Assembly: GCF_015351475.1 (NCBI RefSeq)
Contig: NZ_JADKPR010000001.1
Span: forward strand, 248,001 to 312,000
Reading direction: 5' to 3'
Origin: Flavobacterium sp. HJJ
GTDB taxonomy: Bacteria; Bacteroidota; Bacteroidia; Flavobacteriales; Flavobacteriaceae
DNA: 64,000 bases
Positions 52,880-62,169 of this stretch are shown here, piece by piece. A program made the translations under genes and the position numbers. The notes under the pieces are model-generated. The model saw only the letters and a list, made by a program, of their open reading frames with translations. It had not been told where the DNA came from and made no database searches. Each line of letters starts with the position of its first letter. Position 1 is the stretch's first letter.

Positions 52880-53824
52880 CTACATTAAACCTCTTCCAAT
52901 TTTTACGATTCTTTTATTACCTTCCAATTCTTTAACCAAATTATCCAAAATTCCGTTAATAAAAATACTGCTCTTTGGAGTTGAATATTCTTTGGCTAGT
53001 TCCAAATACTCATTCAAAGTTACTTTCACAGGGATAGAAGGGAATTTCAGGAATTCGCAAATAGCCATTTTTAAAATAATGGTATCAATTTCTGCGATAC
53101 GTTCGCTGTCCCAATTTGGCGTTTTATCAATGTACTCTTTAGCCAGCTCAGATTCATTCAGAACTGTTTTTCTAAATAAATCTTTAACATAAGCTTTATC
53201 TTCGTTGTCTTTGTATAATTTTGGAACTCTAAAATTATCATCTTCGCCTTGTGTTATTCCTTTTAACTGCTTAACGATAAAAGTGTTCACCAATGGAATA
53301 TCATCAATCCATGTTAACTTATCATCTTCCAGATAATCGTATAATTTTTCATTTGGAACAATAATATCCGAAAATACATCTACGACAAAAGCTTTATCTT
53401 CCTCAAAAGTATTCACCCTGTTAGTCATGTATTTAGCATACAACTCACTCTCCTTGATAGCATTAAGAAGCAGAATGATATAATCGTCATTCAGCGTCCA
53501 ATTGTTTATTGAACGGTTTTCTAAAGCAATGCTAAGAGAATTATTTTCGGCAAGAATCTGAAAAATACTGTTCTTAATGAATTTTTCATTTGGATTGCGC
53601 TCTTCTTTGGTAGCCAAATGTTTCTGGCTTGACAGATGTAAAAAAACAGTTTCTTTTTTACAGATCTCTATCAGTGAAGAAAGCATGGTAAGGTATAAAT
53701 CTTGAATGGCGTCAATACTATGCATAAGGAATTTTTCCTCTTTTTCTAAATTATCAGAACCATTTTGATGCATTGCATAAATGGATTGCATGACTTTAAC
53801 GCGGATGTGTCTTCTGTTTACCAC
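52880..53824 (-). CDS. nusB: Transcription antitermination factor NusB, long form
   Basis: The 314-residue protein is about twice the length of E. coli NusB, as is usual in Bacteroidota. The N-terminus (MVNRRHIRVKVMQSIYAMHQ) is the RNA-binding start of the family. The C-terminal part shows the second conserved block with RIAEIDTIILKMAICEFLKFPSIPVKVTLNEYLELAKEYSTPKSSIFINGILDNL. The middle 150 residues are an insertion, mostly helical. With NusE it binds boxA in rRNA operon leaders. It is read with yajC. Confidence 0.92.
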   Translation of the reverse strand: MVNRRHIRVKVMQSIYAMHQNGSDNLEKEEKFLMHSIDAIQDLYLTMLSSLIEICKKETVFLHLSSQKHLATKEERNPNEKFIKNSIFQILAENNSLSIALENRSINNWTLNDDYIILLLNAIKESELYAKYMTNRVNTFEEDKAFVVDVFSDIIVPNEKLYDYLEDDKLTWIDDIPLVNTFIVKQLKGITQGEDDNFRVPKLYKDNEDKAYVKDLFRKTVLNESELAKEYIDKTPNWDSERIAEIDTIILKMAICEFLKFPSIPVKVTLNEYLELAKEYSTPKSSIFINGILDNLVKELEGNKRIVKIGRGLM

Positions 53825-53942
53825 CTTGTAAGAACTTTTAAAATTAGGTCTGCAAAATTAATACTTTCTTGTCTTAAATGAAAATTTATAGTCTTTTAAT
53901 TTTAGTACAGCTATTTTAGATTTTAAAACCTTTAAAGAAAAA

Positions 53943-53987
53943 TGCCACTCATTCACAGATTAAAAATAAATCAGTGAATGAGTGGCA
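53943..53987 (-). terminator. Terminator of the leucine dehydrogenase gene
   Basis: TGCCACTCATTCAC (53943-53956) pairs perfectly with GTGAATGAGTGGCA (53974-53987). On the minus strand a T-rich tract follows, shortly past the stop at 54006. Confidence 0.8.
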
Positions 53988-54005
53988 AAAATTTGTTTTA
54001 AAATA

Positions 54006-55109
54006 TTATTTTGCGTTTTCTATTTTTCTTAAATCAATGCGGTTTTGAGCAATAGTCAAAGCGGCCTGGTGAGTTGTAATACTATTTGCAACGGCATAAT
54101 CAAAGATTTCCAATGTAGTATTGTAAATATTTTCAGTTTTACGCATAATTTCGGCTTTGCCATAATGTTCTAATTCAGCATAAACATTGATAATACCGCC
54201 TGCATTAATCAGGAAATCCGGAGCATAAAGAATACCTCTTTCCTGCAGAATCAATCCATGTGTATTTTCATTAGCCAATTGATTATTAGCCGCACCGGCA
54301 ATCACTTTTGCTTTTATTTTATTTACAGTTGTATCGTTGATAGTTGCCCCCATTGCACAAGGCGCATAAATATCAACATCTGCAGTGTACAAATCCTCTC
54401 CGGTAAATATCTGAGCATTATATTTAGCAGCTACCTGATATAATTTTTCTTCATTGATATCAGTAATAAAAACCTGCGCTCCTTCTTTTGTCAAATATTC
54501 AACCAAAGTTTCTCCTACGTGTCCAATTCCTTGAACCAATATTTTTTTTCCTTCTAATTTTTCGGAACCAAACTGCTGTTTTGCGGCTGCTTTTATCCCC
54601 ATGTACACCCCAAAAGCGGTAACAGGTGATGGATTTCCAGATCCGCCTCTTTCTTCAGAAATACCCGTGACATATGGAGTCACATCTCTTACAATATCCA
54701 TATCGGCAGTTTCCATTCCAACATCTTCTGCTGTAATATATCTTCCGCTCAGCGAGTGTACAAACTCACCAAATTTACGCATCAATTCAGGTGTTTTCTG
54801 CGTTTTGGCATCACCAATAATTACTGCTTTACCGCCGCCAATATTTAATCCGGTAATGGCAGCTTTATAAGTCATCCCTCTCGAAAGACGCAGCACATCA
54901 TTCAAAGCTTCCCATTCATTAGCATAATTAAACATTCGTGTTCCTCCCAAAGCCGGTCCCATAACCGAATTATGAATACCTATAATTGCTTTTAATCCTG
55001 TATCTTTGTCATTGCAGAAAACAATTTGCTCATGACCGTTAAAAGACAATTGTCCAAAAACAGGATCCATTTTTTGAAGATCTTTACCAGTTGTAACAGT
55101 AGCATTCAT
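54006..55109 (-). CDS. ldh: Leucine dehydrogenase (Glu/Leu/Phe/Val dehydrogenase family)
   Basis: I start at the ATG at 55109 (MNATVTTGKDLQ), giving 367 residues, the usual size of leucine dehydrogenase. Blocks are GPALGGTRMFNYANEWEALND near residues 53-75, RLSRGMTYKAAITGLNIGGGK with the catalytic lysine, TAEDVGM, the Rossmann GIGHVGETLVEYL near 180 and GAANNQL. It deaminates branched-chain amino acids to 2-oxo acids using NAD, interfacing with branched-chain fatty acid synthesis. The gene diverges from the ABC exporter. Confidence 0.9.
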   Translation of the reverse strand: MNATVTTGKDLQKMDPVFGQLSFNGHEQIVFCNDKDTGLKAIIGIHNSVMGPALGGTRMFNYANEWEALNDVLRLSRGMTYKAAITGLNIGGGKAVIIGDAKTQKTPELMRKFGEFVHSLSGRYITAEDVGMETADMDIVRDVTPYVTGISEERGGSGNPSPVTAFGVYMGIKAAAKQQFGSEKLEGKKILVQGIGHVGETLVEYLTKEGAQVFITDINEEKLYQVAAKYNAQIFTGEDLYTADVDIYAPCAMGATINDTTVNKIKAKVIAGAANNQLANENTHGLILQERGILYAPDFLINAGGIINVYAELEHYGKAEIMRKTENIYNTTLEIFDYAVANSITTHQAALTIAQNRIDLRKIENAK

Positions 55110-55309
55110 AATACTATTTTTATTAGTTAAAAAATACGAATTTATCAAAAAGACACTTCAAACATACGTAAAAAATAAATATACATCAATAAATCTACTT
55201 AAAAATAAATATTTATTAATAATAATTGAAAATATTTATTTTAATATAATTGTTAAAATTTAGACATTAAACAAAAAACAAAATTAATTCCATACTGAAT
55301 CCTCATAAA

Positions 55310-57070
55310 ATGAAAGAATTACGCTATTTAAATAAATATTTTATCAAATATAAATTCAGCTTCTTACTTGGTATAATTATCACCATAATCGCACAAATAT
55401 TTTCTTTATTTACTCCAAAACTCATTAGTAAATCATTTAATGAAATAGAAGCTTTTGCCAAAAGCAATGCTTCCGATACCAGCGTTATCAGCCAGCAGCT
55501 GATTTCTAATATTTTATTAATTATTGCTACTACAATCGTTGCAGGATTTTTAACTTTTCTGATGAGACAGACACTAATCGTAATGTCCCGCCATATTGAA
55601 TTTGACTTAAAAAATGAAGTTTTTCATCAATACGAAAGACTTTCCCAAAACTTCTATAAACAGAACAGAACTGGTGATTTAATGAACAGAATCAGTGAGG
55701 ATGTTTCCAAAGTCAGAATGTATGTTGGACCAGCTGTTATGTATTCAATAAACACCTTTATCCGCTTTGCGATTGTGATTGGCTATATGTATAATGTTTC
55801 GCCAAGATTAACTCTTTACACAATACTGCCATTGCCTATATTGTCGTACTGCATTTTTAAATTAAGTTCTGAAATCAATAAACGTTCGACCACTTTCCAG
55901 CAGTATTTATCAAAAGTATCCAGTTATACCCAAGAAGTTTTCTCAGGAATCAGAGTTATAAAAGCATATTCATTAGAAAATCAGCATCAGGACAACATTG
56001 CCGATCTGGCTAATGAAAGCAAAAGCAAAAGTTTGAGTCTTGCCAAAGTACAGGCTCTTTTTGGCCCGCTTATGATTGCATTGATTGGTGTGAGTAACTT
56101 GGTGGTGATTTATTTTGGAGGTTTAATGTACATAAACGGCACCATCAAAAGCATAGGAACTATTGCAGAATTTATCTTGTATGTCAACATGCTGACTTGG
56201 CCGGTTGCTTCATTAGGATGGGTTTCCTCTATGGTTCAGGAAGCAGAAGCTTCGCAAAAAAGACTCAATGAGTTCTTGAAAATAGTCCCCGAAATACAGA
56301 ACAAAAACCCAAACAGTTCAAAAATAGAAGGAAATATTTCATTCAGCAATGTAAGTTTTACTTATGAAGATACAAATATAAAAGCACTTCAAAATGTATC
56401 TTTCACAGTAAACAAAGGAGAAACTTTGGCGATTTTAGGAAAAACAGGTTCCGGAAAATCGACAATTCTAGCGCTGCTTTCTCGCCTCTATGATGTCACA
56501 AGCGGACAGATTCTGATTGACAATAATGAAATCAGCCAAGTCAATTTATTCGATTTAAGAAATAATATTGGCGCTGTTCCCCAAGATGCCTTTCTATTTT
56601 CGGATACTATCAAAAACAACATAAAGTTCGGAAAAGAAGATGCCTCTGATAATGAAGTAGAATCGGCAGCAAAAAGCGCCGCTGTTCATGACAATATCAC
56701 AGGTTTTAAGAATGGATATGATACGATATTGGGCGAAAGAGGGATTACGCTCTCCGGCGGTCAGAAACAGCGTGTATCTATCGCCAGAGCCATTATAAAA
56801 AATCCTCCCATTTTACTTTTTGACGATTGCTTGTCAGCAGTGGATACAGAGACCGAAGAAACGATTCTGAACAACCTTTTTGAGATATGCAGGAATAAAA
56901 CTACCATAATTATAAGCCATAGGGTATCTTCTGCAAAAAATGCCGATAAAATCATAATTCTTGATGAAGGCAGGATAATCGAACAAGGCACTCATAATCA
57001 ATTAATAAACTTAGAAGGATATTATGCCTCTCTTTATTTAAAGCAGCTTTCGGAAAAAGAATTGCTTTAA
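55310..57070 (+). CDS. ABC exporter half (MsbA-like) with FDD Walker B
   Basis: The 586-residue protein has an exporter membrane domain with six helices (residues about 15-310) and an ATPase domain from about 340: Walker A GKTGSGKSTIL, Q-loop VPQDAFLFSDT, signature LSGGQKQRVSIARA, Walker B ILLFDDCLSAVD and switch IISHRVSSAKNAD. The residue after the Walker B Asp is Asp instead of the catalytic Glu. In heterodimeric exporters that is the mark of the degenerate subunit, yet no partner gene is adjacent. Substrate unknown; a lipid or hydrophobic compound is possible. Confidence 0.88.
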   Translation: MKELRYLNKYFIKYKFSFLLGIIITIIAQIFSLFTPKLISKSFNEIEAFAKSNASDTSVISQQLISNILLIIATTIVAGFLTFLMRQTLIVMSRHIEFDLKNEVFHQYERLSQNFYKQNRTGDLMNRISEDVSKVRMYVGPAVMYSINTFIRFAIVIGYMYNVSPRLTLYTILPLPILSYCIFKLSSEINKRSTTFQQYLSKVSSYTQEVFSGIRVIKAYSLENQHQDNIADLANESKSKSLSLAKVQALFGPLMIALIGVSNLVVIYFGGLMYINGTIKSIGTIAEFILYVNMLTWPVASLGWVSSMVQEAEASQKRLNEFLKIVPEIQNKNPNSSKIEGNISFSNVSFTYEDTNIKALQNVSFTVNKGETLAILGKTGSGKSTILALLSRLYDVTSGQILIDNNEISQVNLFDLRNNIGAVPQDAFLFSDTIKNNIKFGKEDASDNEVESAAKSAAVHDNITGFKNGYDTILGERGITLSGGQKQRVSIARAIIKNPPILLFDDCLSAVDTETEETILNNLFEICRNKTTIIISHRVSSAKNADKIIILDEGRIIEQGTHNQLINLEGYYASLYLKQLSEKELL

Positions 57071-57136
57071 TTGTTGGATAATACATATATTTTTATGATT
57101 TTTGATTGCTATTAAATAAAAAATGACGAAAAGATT

Positions 57137-57517
57137 ATGAGAGAAAATGATATGTTAGAAAAAGAAGAAATATTCTCAAAAGTTTTAAGAGCTGGAAGAA
57201 GAACGTATTTCTTTGATGTTAGAGCTACCAAAGCTGATGATTATTATATTACAATTACCGAAAGTAAAAAATTCACAGAAGAAGACGGTTCTTTTCATTT
57301 TAAAAAACATAAAATCTATTTGTACAAAGAAGATTTTACTGCATTTTCAGAAATTTTAGAAGACATGACTTCTTATGTTTTAAACCATAAAGGTGAAGAA
57401 GTAATCTCTGAAAGACACCAAAAAGATTTCAAAAAAGAATATGCTTCAGACAAAACAGATGAAGAAAGTGTACGAAGCACTTCTAGTTTTACTGATATCG
57501 ATTTTGACGATATTTAA
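57137..57517 (+). CDS. PUR-alpha-like DNA/RNA-binding protein (DUF3276)
   Basis: The 126-residue protein has the single-domain PUR fold of Bacteroidota: SKVLRAGRRTYFFDVRATKADDYYITITESKK near residues 14-45, followed by FHFKKHKIYLYKEDFTAF. The last 40 residues are an acidic, probably disordered tail (SSFTDIDFDDI). Bacterial PUR proteins bind single-stranded nucleic acid; the cellular role is not known. It lies 66 bases after the ABC exporter and ends at a strong terminator. Confidence 0.9.
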   Translation: MRENDMLEKEEIFSKVLRAGRRTYFFDVRATKADDYYITITESKKFTEEDGSFHFKKHKIYLYKEDFTAFSEILEDMTSYVLNHKGEEVISERHQKDFKKEYASDKTDEESVRSTSSFTDIDFDDI

Positions 57518-57532
57518 TTAAAAGACAAAAAT

Positions 57533-57576
57533 AAAAAAGTCCAAAGATCTTATGATTTTTGGACTTTTTTATTTTT
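57533..57576 (+). terminator. Terminator after the PUR gene
   Basis: AAAAAAGTCCAAA pairs with TTTGGACTTTTTT around a 12-base loop, then T-rich sequence. Confidence 0.85.
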
Positions 57577-57636
57577 ATAAAATCTATTTTACATTGACCA
57601 ACAATCATAACACACTCCAATTGTGCAAGTCATTGA

Positions 57637-58137
57637 TTATTTATTTAATTCAAACAGCTTTTCTAAAAAAACTACTTTTTTATTTTCATCCCAGCTGTTT
57701 GTATACACGAGCAGGTTTATGAAATTATCTTTAACTGAGCCAAACAGAAATACATTATCGAGTTTTTTATCATTATATTTCCAGATTATATATTCCAGCT
57801 TAGAATTTTCTTTAATCTTATCAGTTTTGAAATTATTTTCTTTCCAATAATTTGAATCCCAAACATAAAATGACGTTACGTTTTCAAAATCAGTTACATT
57901 ACTTTTAAAAAAAGGATAGGATTTTTTTGGATTTTGAGCAACAGCAATAATTATTCCTTCTTTATTTTTCAAATAAGTCTGACCAGAGTCATCTTCAGTA
58001 TTCAGCTGCATCCACTTTCCTGGAATTTTTACATCACCTGCATTTGTCTTTACACTAGAGTAATCTATATTATCCTGGCAAAAAATGAAATTTGGCAGAA
58101 GAAAAAGCATCACAAACACTAATCTTAATTTATTCAT
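57637..58137 (-). CDS. Secreted protein of unknown function
   Basis: The 166-residue product has a signal peptide (LVFVMLFLLPNFIFC) with a Cys at residue 20 that might act as a lipobox in NFIFC, though the consensus is poor. The mature part is about 145 residues with blocks such as DVKIPGKWMQLNTEDDSGQ, YLKNKEGIIIAVAQNP and LEYIIWKYNDKKLDNVFLFG. It resembles small envelope proteins of the alpha/beta type with no assigned role. No operon partner. Confidence 0.68.
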   Translation of the reverse strand: MNKLRLVFVMLFLLPNFIFCQDNIDYSSVKTNAGDVKIPGKWMQLNTEDDSGQTYLKNKEGIIIAVAQNPKKSYPFFKSNVTDFENVTSFYVWDSNYWKENNFKTDKIKENSKLEYIIWKYNDKKLDNVFLFGSVKDNFINLLVYTNSWDENKKVVFLEKLFELNK

Positions 58138-58253
58138 ATTAAAATATTATAATTATATCCAATGTCACGCCTAGGAAAGTTATACAGCAAAATTGATCTC
58201 AATTTTCAGAAAATGTTCAATAAACTGTTCTTTGATCGTAAAACACTGTTAGT

Positions 58254-59372
58254 TTACAATTCTTTTCTAAAGGTTTTTCTTCGGCAGTGAATTACCGGAT
58301 TAAAATTTTTCCAAATCAGCTGTATAGCAAGATTATCAGCCAGCTCCGGTGTTCTAAAACAGTTTTCTACGCCATTCTCAGTAAAAGTCTTGTGATATTC
58401 ATTAAAAATAACTGCAGTCACTCCCTTATTCTGATAATCTGGGTGCACTCCAATAAGATAAAATATAACATCTTTACTGCTGCGTTTGGCTTTTAATAAA
58501 TGTAAAAAACCAAAAGGGAATAATTTTCCATTGGCTTTTTGAAGTGCCCTTGAAAAACTAGGCATCACAATAGCAAATGCAACAAGCTTACCATCTTTAT
58601 CCTCTACATATTTTATGTATTCAGGATTAATAAAACTAATGTATTTATTCTTAAAATATTCTTTCTGAATATCAGATATTGCAACAAATGAAGACAGCTT
58701 TGCATACGATTCATTGAATAAATCAAACATTTTATCTACATAAGGCATTACATCCTTTGTTGATTTAAAATTAATCGGTTTAAGCTGGTATCTTTTTTTA
58801 ACTAACTCATTAATCTTTTCAAAAAATTCCGGTTTAGCATTTGCAAACGGAAATTTATTTTCAACATATTCCTTTTCGGTAACGTATCCCAATTGTTCAA
58901 AATGTGCCGCGTAATAAGGATGATTGTACCAAGTAATCATTGTTCCTAATTCATCAAAACCTTCCGTTAAAACACCTACTTTGTCCAGATTTGAAAATCC
59001 CATTGGTCCTTCGACATATTCCAGATTATTTTTTCGGCCGGTTTCATACACCTTTTCAAGCAGTGCTTTAGTTACTTCAATGTCATCTATAACATCAAAC
59101 CAGCCAAAACGAACTTTCTTTTTCTGCTGCTGATTCACCTCATCCCAATTGATAATTACTGCAATCCGGCCAACGATAACATTATTTTTACGAGCCAGAT
59201 AAAACGCAGCTTCGGCACTGTCAAAAGCGGGATTTTTGGTTTTATCAAATGTTTCCAGTTCATCTGAAATTATTGGAGGAACCCAATATGCGTTGCCCTT
59301 GTATAAAGAAAAAGGAAATTTTATAAATTCTGTTAACTCGTTTTTGGTCTTAGCTTCTTGTATGGTAATCAT
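58254..59372 (-). CDS. GNAT-fold acetyltransferase-like protein
   Basis: The 372-residue protein has no signal peptide. The first half contains TEFIKFPFSLYKGNAYWVPPI, FYLARKNNVIVGRIAVIIN and YVEGPMGFSNLDKVGVL, a pattern of paired GNAT-like folds in a family common in Bacteroidota. The second half has the acetyl-CoA-loop-like YLIGVHPDYQNKGVTAVIF. It probably transfers an acyl group to an amine, but the substrate is unknown. It precedes the barrel-like gene on the same strand in gene order only; the gap of 26 bases suggests one operon. Confidence 0.78.
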   Translation of the reverse strand: MITIQEAKTKNELTEFIKFPFSLYKGNAYWVPPIISDELETFDKTKNPAFDSAEAAFYLARKNNVIVGRIAVIINWDEVNQQQKKKVRFGWFDVIDDIEVTKALLEKVYETGRKNNLEYVEGPMGFSNLDKVGVLTEGFDELGTMITWYNHPYYAAHFEQLGYVTEKEYVENKFPFANAKPEFFEKINELVKKRYQLKPINFKSTKDVMPYVDKMFDLFNESYAKLSSFVAISDIQKEYFKNKYISFINPEYIKYVEDKDGKLVAFAIVMPSFSRALQKANGKLFPFGFLHLLKAKRSSKDVIFYLIGVHPDYQNKGVTAVIFNEYHKTFTENGVENCFRTPELADNLAIQLIWKNFNPVIHCRRKTFRKEL

Positions 59373-59398
59373 TGCAGTCTATGTGGGGGAATATTATT

Positions 59399-60349
59399 TT
59401 ATTTCTTCGATTTTTTAAGTGATTCTTTGGTATTTGTCTTTTTAGCCATGTCCTTAACAGCCTTTTCTTCTTTGGTCATAAGATATACGTCTTTATAACG
59501 CGCGTCATATCGCCACGAAACTCCTACGCCTCCGTAAAACACTGAAGGAGTATCTTTAAAATTACCGCTTATAGAAGCATCAACCTGAAGGTTTCTGTTA
59601 ATTAAATAAGCTGCGCCGCCTCGTACGATTGCATCACTGTAAAAATCACTTTTTATTCCTTGATTTTCAACAAAAGCAGACCAGTTTTTGTTAATCCCTT
59701 TAGTCAGCGTCAAAATATAACTCAAACTTGAATAATCTGTTGTTATATAATTACCAATAATATTTGCTACAAAAACCCAAGAACCGTCACCTAAGTGATT
59801 CTGCAGAATCAAAGCTACTTTTGGAGAAATTTCAGAATTAGGAGAGAAATAAAACGGATTGTTATGTCCTGCAAAATTGACTCCAGCAAAAACAGCTACC
59901 GAAGGGATGACCTGATGCCAGCTGAATTTATGATTGGCTTTCCAGCTGTAAATATTAGGTTCTTTTTTGTACCCCTTATTAGGATCATACAGCAAATATT
60001 TTGCTCCAAAAACAGTTTGCTTAAAATCATATTTATCTACAGTTTTCATTGGATAATTAAAAGTTTCAAGCACATACTGAGCATCAGCAATAAACTCTAA
60101 TTCTTCCAGAAATGCTCCGTAGCGCACTTCTAAATCCATTCCAAAACCATAGGCATCATACCGCAGCAGGCTATGATTTTCTTTAATACCGAACACACCT
60201 GTTTCTACCTGCAAAACTGTTTTTCCAACAGCAAATGCCGACATAGATTCGCCTGGCCTGTTCGAATTAATCTCATCGGTATGCTGACCGTAATGAGCTA
60301 TTGGAAATAAAAAAAGGGAAACTAAAAAAACTTTTTTGAAATTGAACAT
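59399..60349 (-). CDS. Outer-membrane transporter-like barrel protein
   Basis: The 316-residue product has a signal peptide (VFLVSLFLFPIAHYGQH). It is dominated by alternating strands of the outer-membrane meta-pathway transporter type: SNRPGESMSAFAVGKTVLQV, YGFGMDLEVRYGAFLEELE and YKKEPNIYSWKANHKFSWHQV, with the mid-protein block SFYDAIVRGGAAYLI-like VRGGAAYLINRNLQV. The C-terminal 25 residues are lysine rich (KAVKDMAKKTNTKESLKKSKK), probably periplasmic. Substrate unknown. It is read just before the acetyltransferase-like gene. Confidence 0.8.
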   Translation of the reverse strand: MFNFKKVFLVSLFLFPIAHYGQHTDEINSNRPGESMSAFAVGKTVLQVETGVFGIKENHSLLRYDAYGFGMDLEVRYGAFLEELEFIADAQYVLETFNYPMKTVDKYDFKQTVFGAKYLLYDPNKGYKKEPNIYSWKANHKFSWHQVIPSVAVFAGVNFAGHNNPFYFSPNSEISPKVALILQNHLGDGSWVFVANIIGNYITTDYSSLSYILTLTKGINKNWSAFVENQGIKSDFYSDAIVRGGAAYLINRNLQVDASISGNFKDTPSVFYGGVGVSWRYDARYKDVYLMTKEEKAVKDMAKKTNTKESLKKSKK

Positions 60350-60442
60350 ACTGAATTAGTTGAATGAAAATAGATAACGTTTTTCAAATGTACTATATTT
60401 TATCGTAACAATCATTCGGTTAAAAATTACTTAAGAATATAG

Positions 60443-61033
60443 TTAAAAATTGTTAATAGAATCTTGGTTTAAAAAAGCTATTAGTTCCTTAACAGCTTTA
60501 CCGCGATGGCTTATTGCATTTTTGGTTTCTAATGAAAGCTGTGCAAAAGTTTCCTGAAAACCTTCAGGTTTAAAGATCGGATCGTAACCAAAACCTTGGT
60601 CGCCATATTTTTCTAAAGTAATTGTACCGCGGGCAATTCCGGTAAAAAGATGCTGTTCTCCCTTTATATTTAAAGCAATAACAGTTTTGAATTGCGCATC
60701 TCTATTGGTTTTATTATCCAGATTCAAAAGCAGTTTATCCATATTATCAGCAGCTGATTTTTGTTCGCCAGCGTATCGTGCCGAAAAAACACCTGGCTCA
60801 CCGTTCAAAGCATCAACTTCCAGTCCCGTATCATCAGCGAAACAGTCATAACCATATTTTTGGGTCACATAATCAGCTTTCAAGACAGCATTCCCTTCAA
60901 TAGTAGCGGCAGTTTCAGGAATATCTTCATTACATCCGATACTTTCCAGACTGATAATTTCAATACTTTGTGGCAGCATACTTTGTATCTCTTTGATTTT
61001 ATTTTTATTATTGGTCGCAAAAACGATTTTCAT
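60443..61033 (-). CDS. rdgB: Non-canonical purine NTP pyrophosphatase
   Basis: I use the ATG at 61033 (MKIVFATNNKNKIKEI), giving 196 residues. The family marks are TNNKNKIKEI near 6-15, FADDTGLEVDALNGEPGVFSARYAG near 70-94 and the GFGYDPIF region near 150. It hydrolyses XTP, ITP and related deaminated nucleotides to monophosphates, preventing their incorporation. Length and motifs are intact. Single gene, monocistronic as far as seen. Confidence 0.95.
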   Translation of the reverse strand: MKIVFATNNKNKIKEIQSMLPQSIEIISLESIGCNEDIPETAATIEGNAVLKADYVTQKYGYDCFADDTGLEVDALNGEPGVFSARYAGEQKSAADNMDKLLLNLDNKTNRDAQFKTVIALNIKGEQHLFTGIARGTITLEKYGDQGFGYDPIFKPEGFQETFAQLSLETKNAISHRGKAVKELIAFLNQDSINNF

Positions 61034-61060
61034 AATGGCACTTTTAAAATGAGAAACCAA

Positions 61061-61414
61061 AAATACATTTTTTTGCTGACCAATAAAGAAAACTGCCTTT
61101 TAAACCACGGCATTCGCTTTTAAAAGTTTCTGACACGAATTACACTAATTAAGATTGCTATTTTATTACACAAAATATTCAAAACTGTAAAAAGTTATAA
61201 AATTTGATTTCAATTTTGATAAGAATTAGTGTTTATCTTTTTTTAAATGCGAATGCCATGCTTTTAAACAATCGAATATACTGCATAGAAATCTGCTGAA
61301 ATGCAAATCGTTTTCGAAGCTGATCTTAATACTTATTTTAGATTAAAAATACCTTTCAATTCTGTAATTTTCGCATTAATTTTACCATTCAATTAATTCA
61401 ATCTAAGAGAAATT
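61061..61414. repeat. Intergenic region with a nested inverted repeat
   Basis: GGCATTCGC at 61109-61117 pairs with GCGAATGCC at 61249-61257. Inside, ACACTAATT (61142-61150) pairs with AATTAGTGT (61224-61232). The text cacgaattacactaatt looks like a common flavobacterial dispersed repeat. No gene is seen elsewhere in the interval. Confidence 0.5.
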
Positions 61415-61861
61415 ATGATTATAGATTTTATAGAAAATGCAGCCCGATACGAAGCAGTTCATCCGTCATTTAAAACTGCTTTTGATTATTTAAAGCAAGA
61501 TGACAAAGACGCTTTGGATGGTTTAATCGATGAAAAAGCAGGCGTGAAAATGTTTGCTTACAAAGGAGAAGGAAAAAGCAGAGCAAAAAGTCTGGAAACA
61601 TTTGAATGCCATGACAAAAATATTGACATTCAGTTCTGCATCAGCGGAAGCGAAGGTTTTTTGTGGAAACCAAGAGCGAAATGCGTTTCTCCAAACGGAG
61701 AATATAACACCGAAAAAGATGTTCGCTTTTTTAACGATGAACCAGACACTTATTTTGAACTGAAGGCCAATCAGTTTGTTATATTTTTTCCTGAAGATGT
61801 TCATGCGCCAATGATCAGTGAAAATGATCTGGATAAAATAGTTGTAAAAGTATTGGTATAA
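61415..61861 (+). CDS. YhcH/YjgK/YiaL-family (DUF386) protein
   Basis: The 148-residue cupin-like protein carries the family blocks YEAVHPSFKTAFDYL near residues 13-27, ECHDKNIDIQFCISGSEGF near 63-81, FFNDEPDTYFELKANQFVIFFPEDVHAPMI near 105-134. The family includes sialic-acid-pathway anomerase-like proteins (NanQ) with metal-binding H and E. The usual E-x-H ligands appear as the H in ECHDKNID and the H in EDVHAP. The role here is unproven; no sialic acid genes are adjacent. Confidence 0.87.
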   Translation: MIIDFIENAARYEAVHPSFKTAFDYLKQDDKDALDGLIDEKAGVKMFAYKGEGKSRAKSLETFECHDKNIDIQFCISGSEGFLWKPRAKCVSPNGEYNTEKDVRFFNDEPDTYFELKANQFVIFFPEDVHAPMISENDLDKIVVKVLV

Positions 61862-61967
61862 CCCAAATTTTAATATTACTATTTTTATTAATAAAGTCCT
61901 GACTGTTAAAAACAGGTTAAAACATAGTTAAAATACTTATTTTAAGCTTTTTAATACAATAAAGTTG

Positions 61968-61975
61968 TAAATTTG
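61968..61975 (+). promoter_or_regulatory. -7 element upstream of a possible small RNA
   Basis: TAAATTTG fits TAnnTTTG. No TTG is found at the usual distance. It lies 107 bases after the YhcH-family stop and 195 before the next gene. Confidence 0.45.
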
Positions 61976-61979
61976 AGTG

Positions 61980-62140
61980 TGGTTTTGATTAATTACTTGA
62001 GGTATAATATCACAAAATATTTAAGTATTAGAAAAAGTATCTCAATAGTCAGCTATACCGAATTATAGTAACGTATAAGTTAGATAATGATAAATCAGAA
62101 CTACAAAATTGGAGGGCCGTAAAAAGCCCTCCTTTTTTTT
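61980..62140 (+). ncRNA. Possible small RNA or leader with intrinsic terminator
   Basis: A promoter-like element at 61968 and a strong intrinsic terminator at 62111-62140 delimit about 160 bases without an ORF. Inside, CTATA-CCGAAT-TATAG (around 62057-62072) and an imperfect pair acttgaggta / tatctcaatagt suggest folding. It could be an independent small RNA or an attenuated leader for the gene at 62170. No known RNA family is recognised. Confidence 0.4.
62111..62140 (+). terminator. Strong intrinsic terminator
   Basis: GGAGGGC pairs with GCCCTCC around an 8-base loop, followed by eight Ts. No protein gene ends just upstream. Confidence 0.9.
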
Positions 62141-62169
62141 GAAGTAAAAATCCAGATTTAAGTACTATA

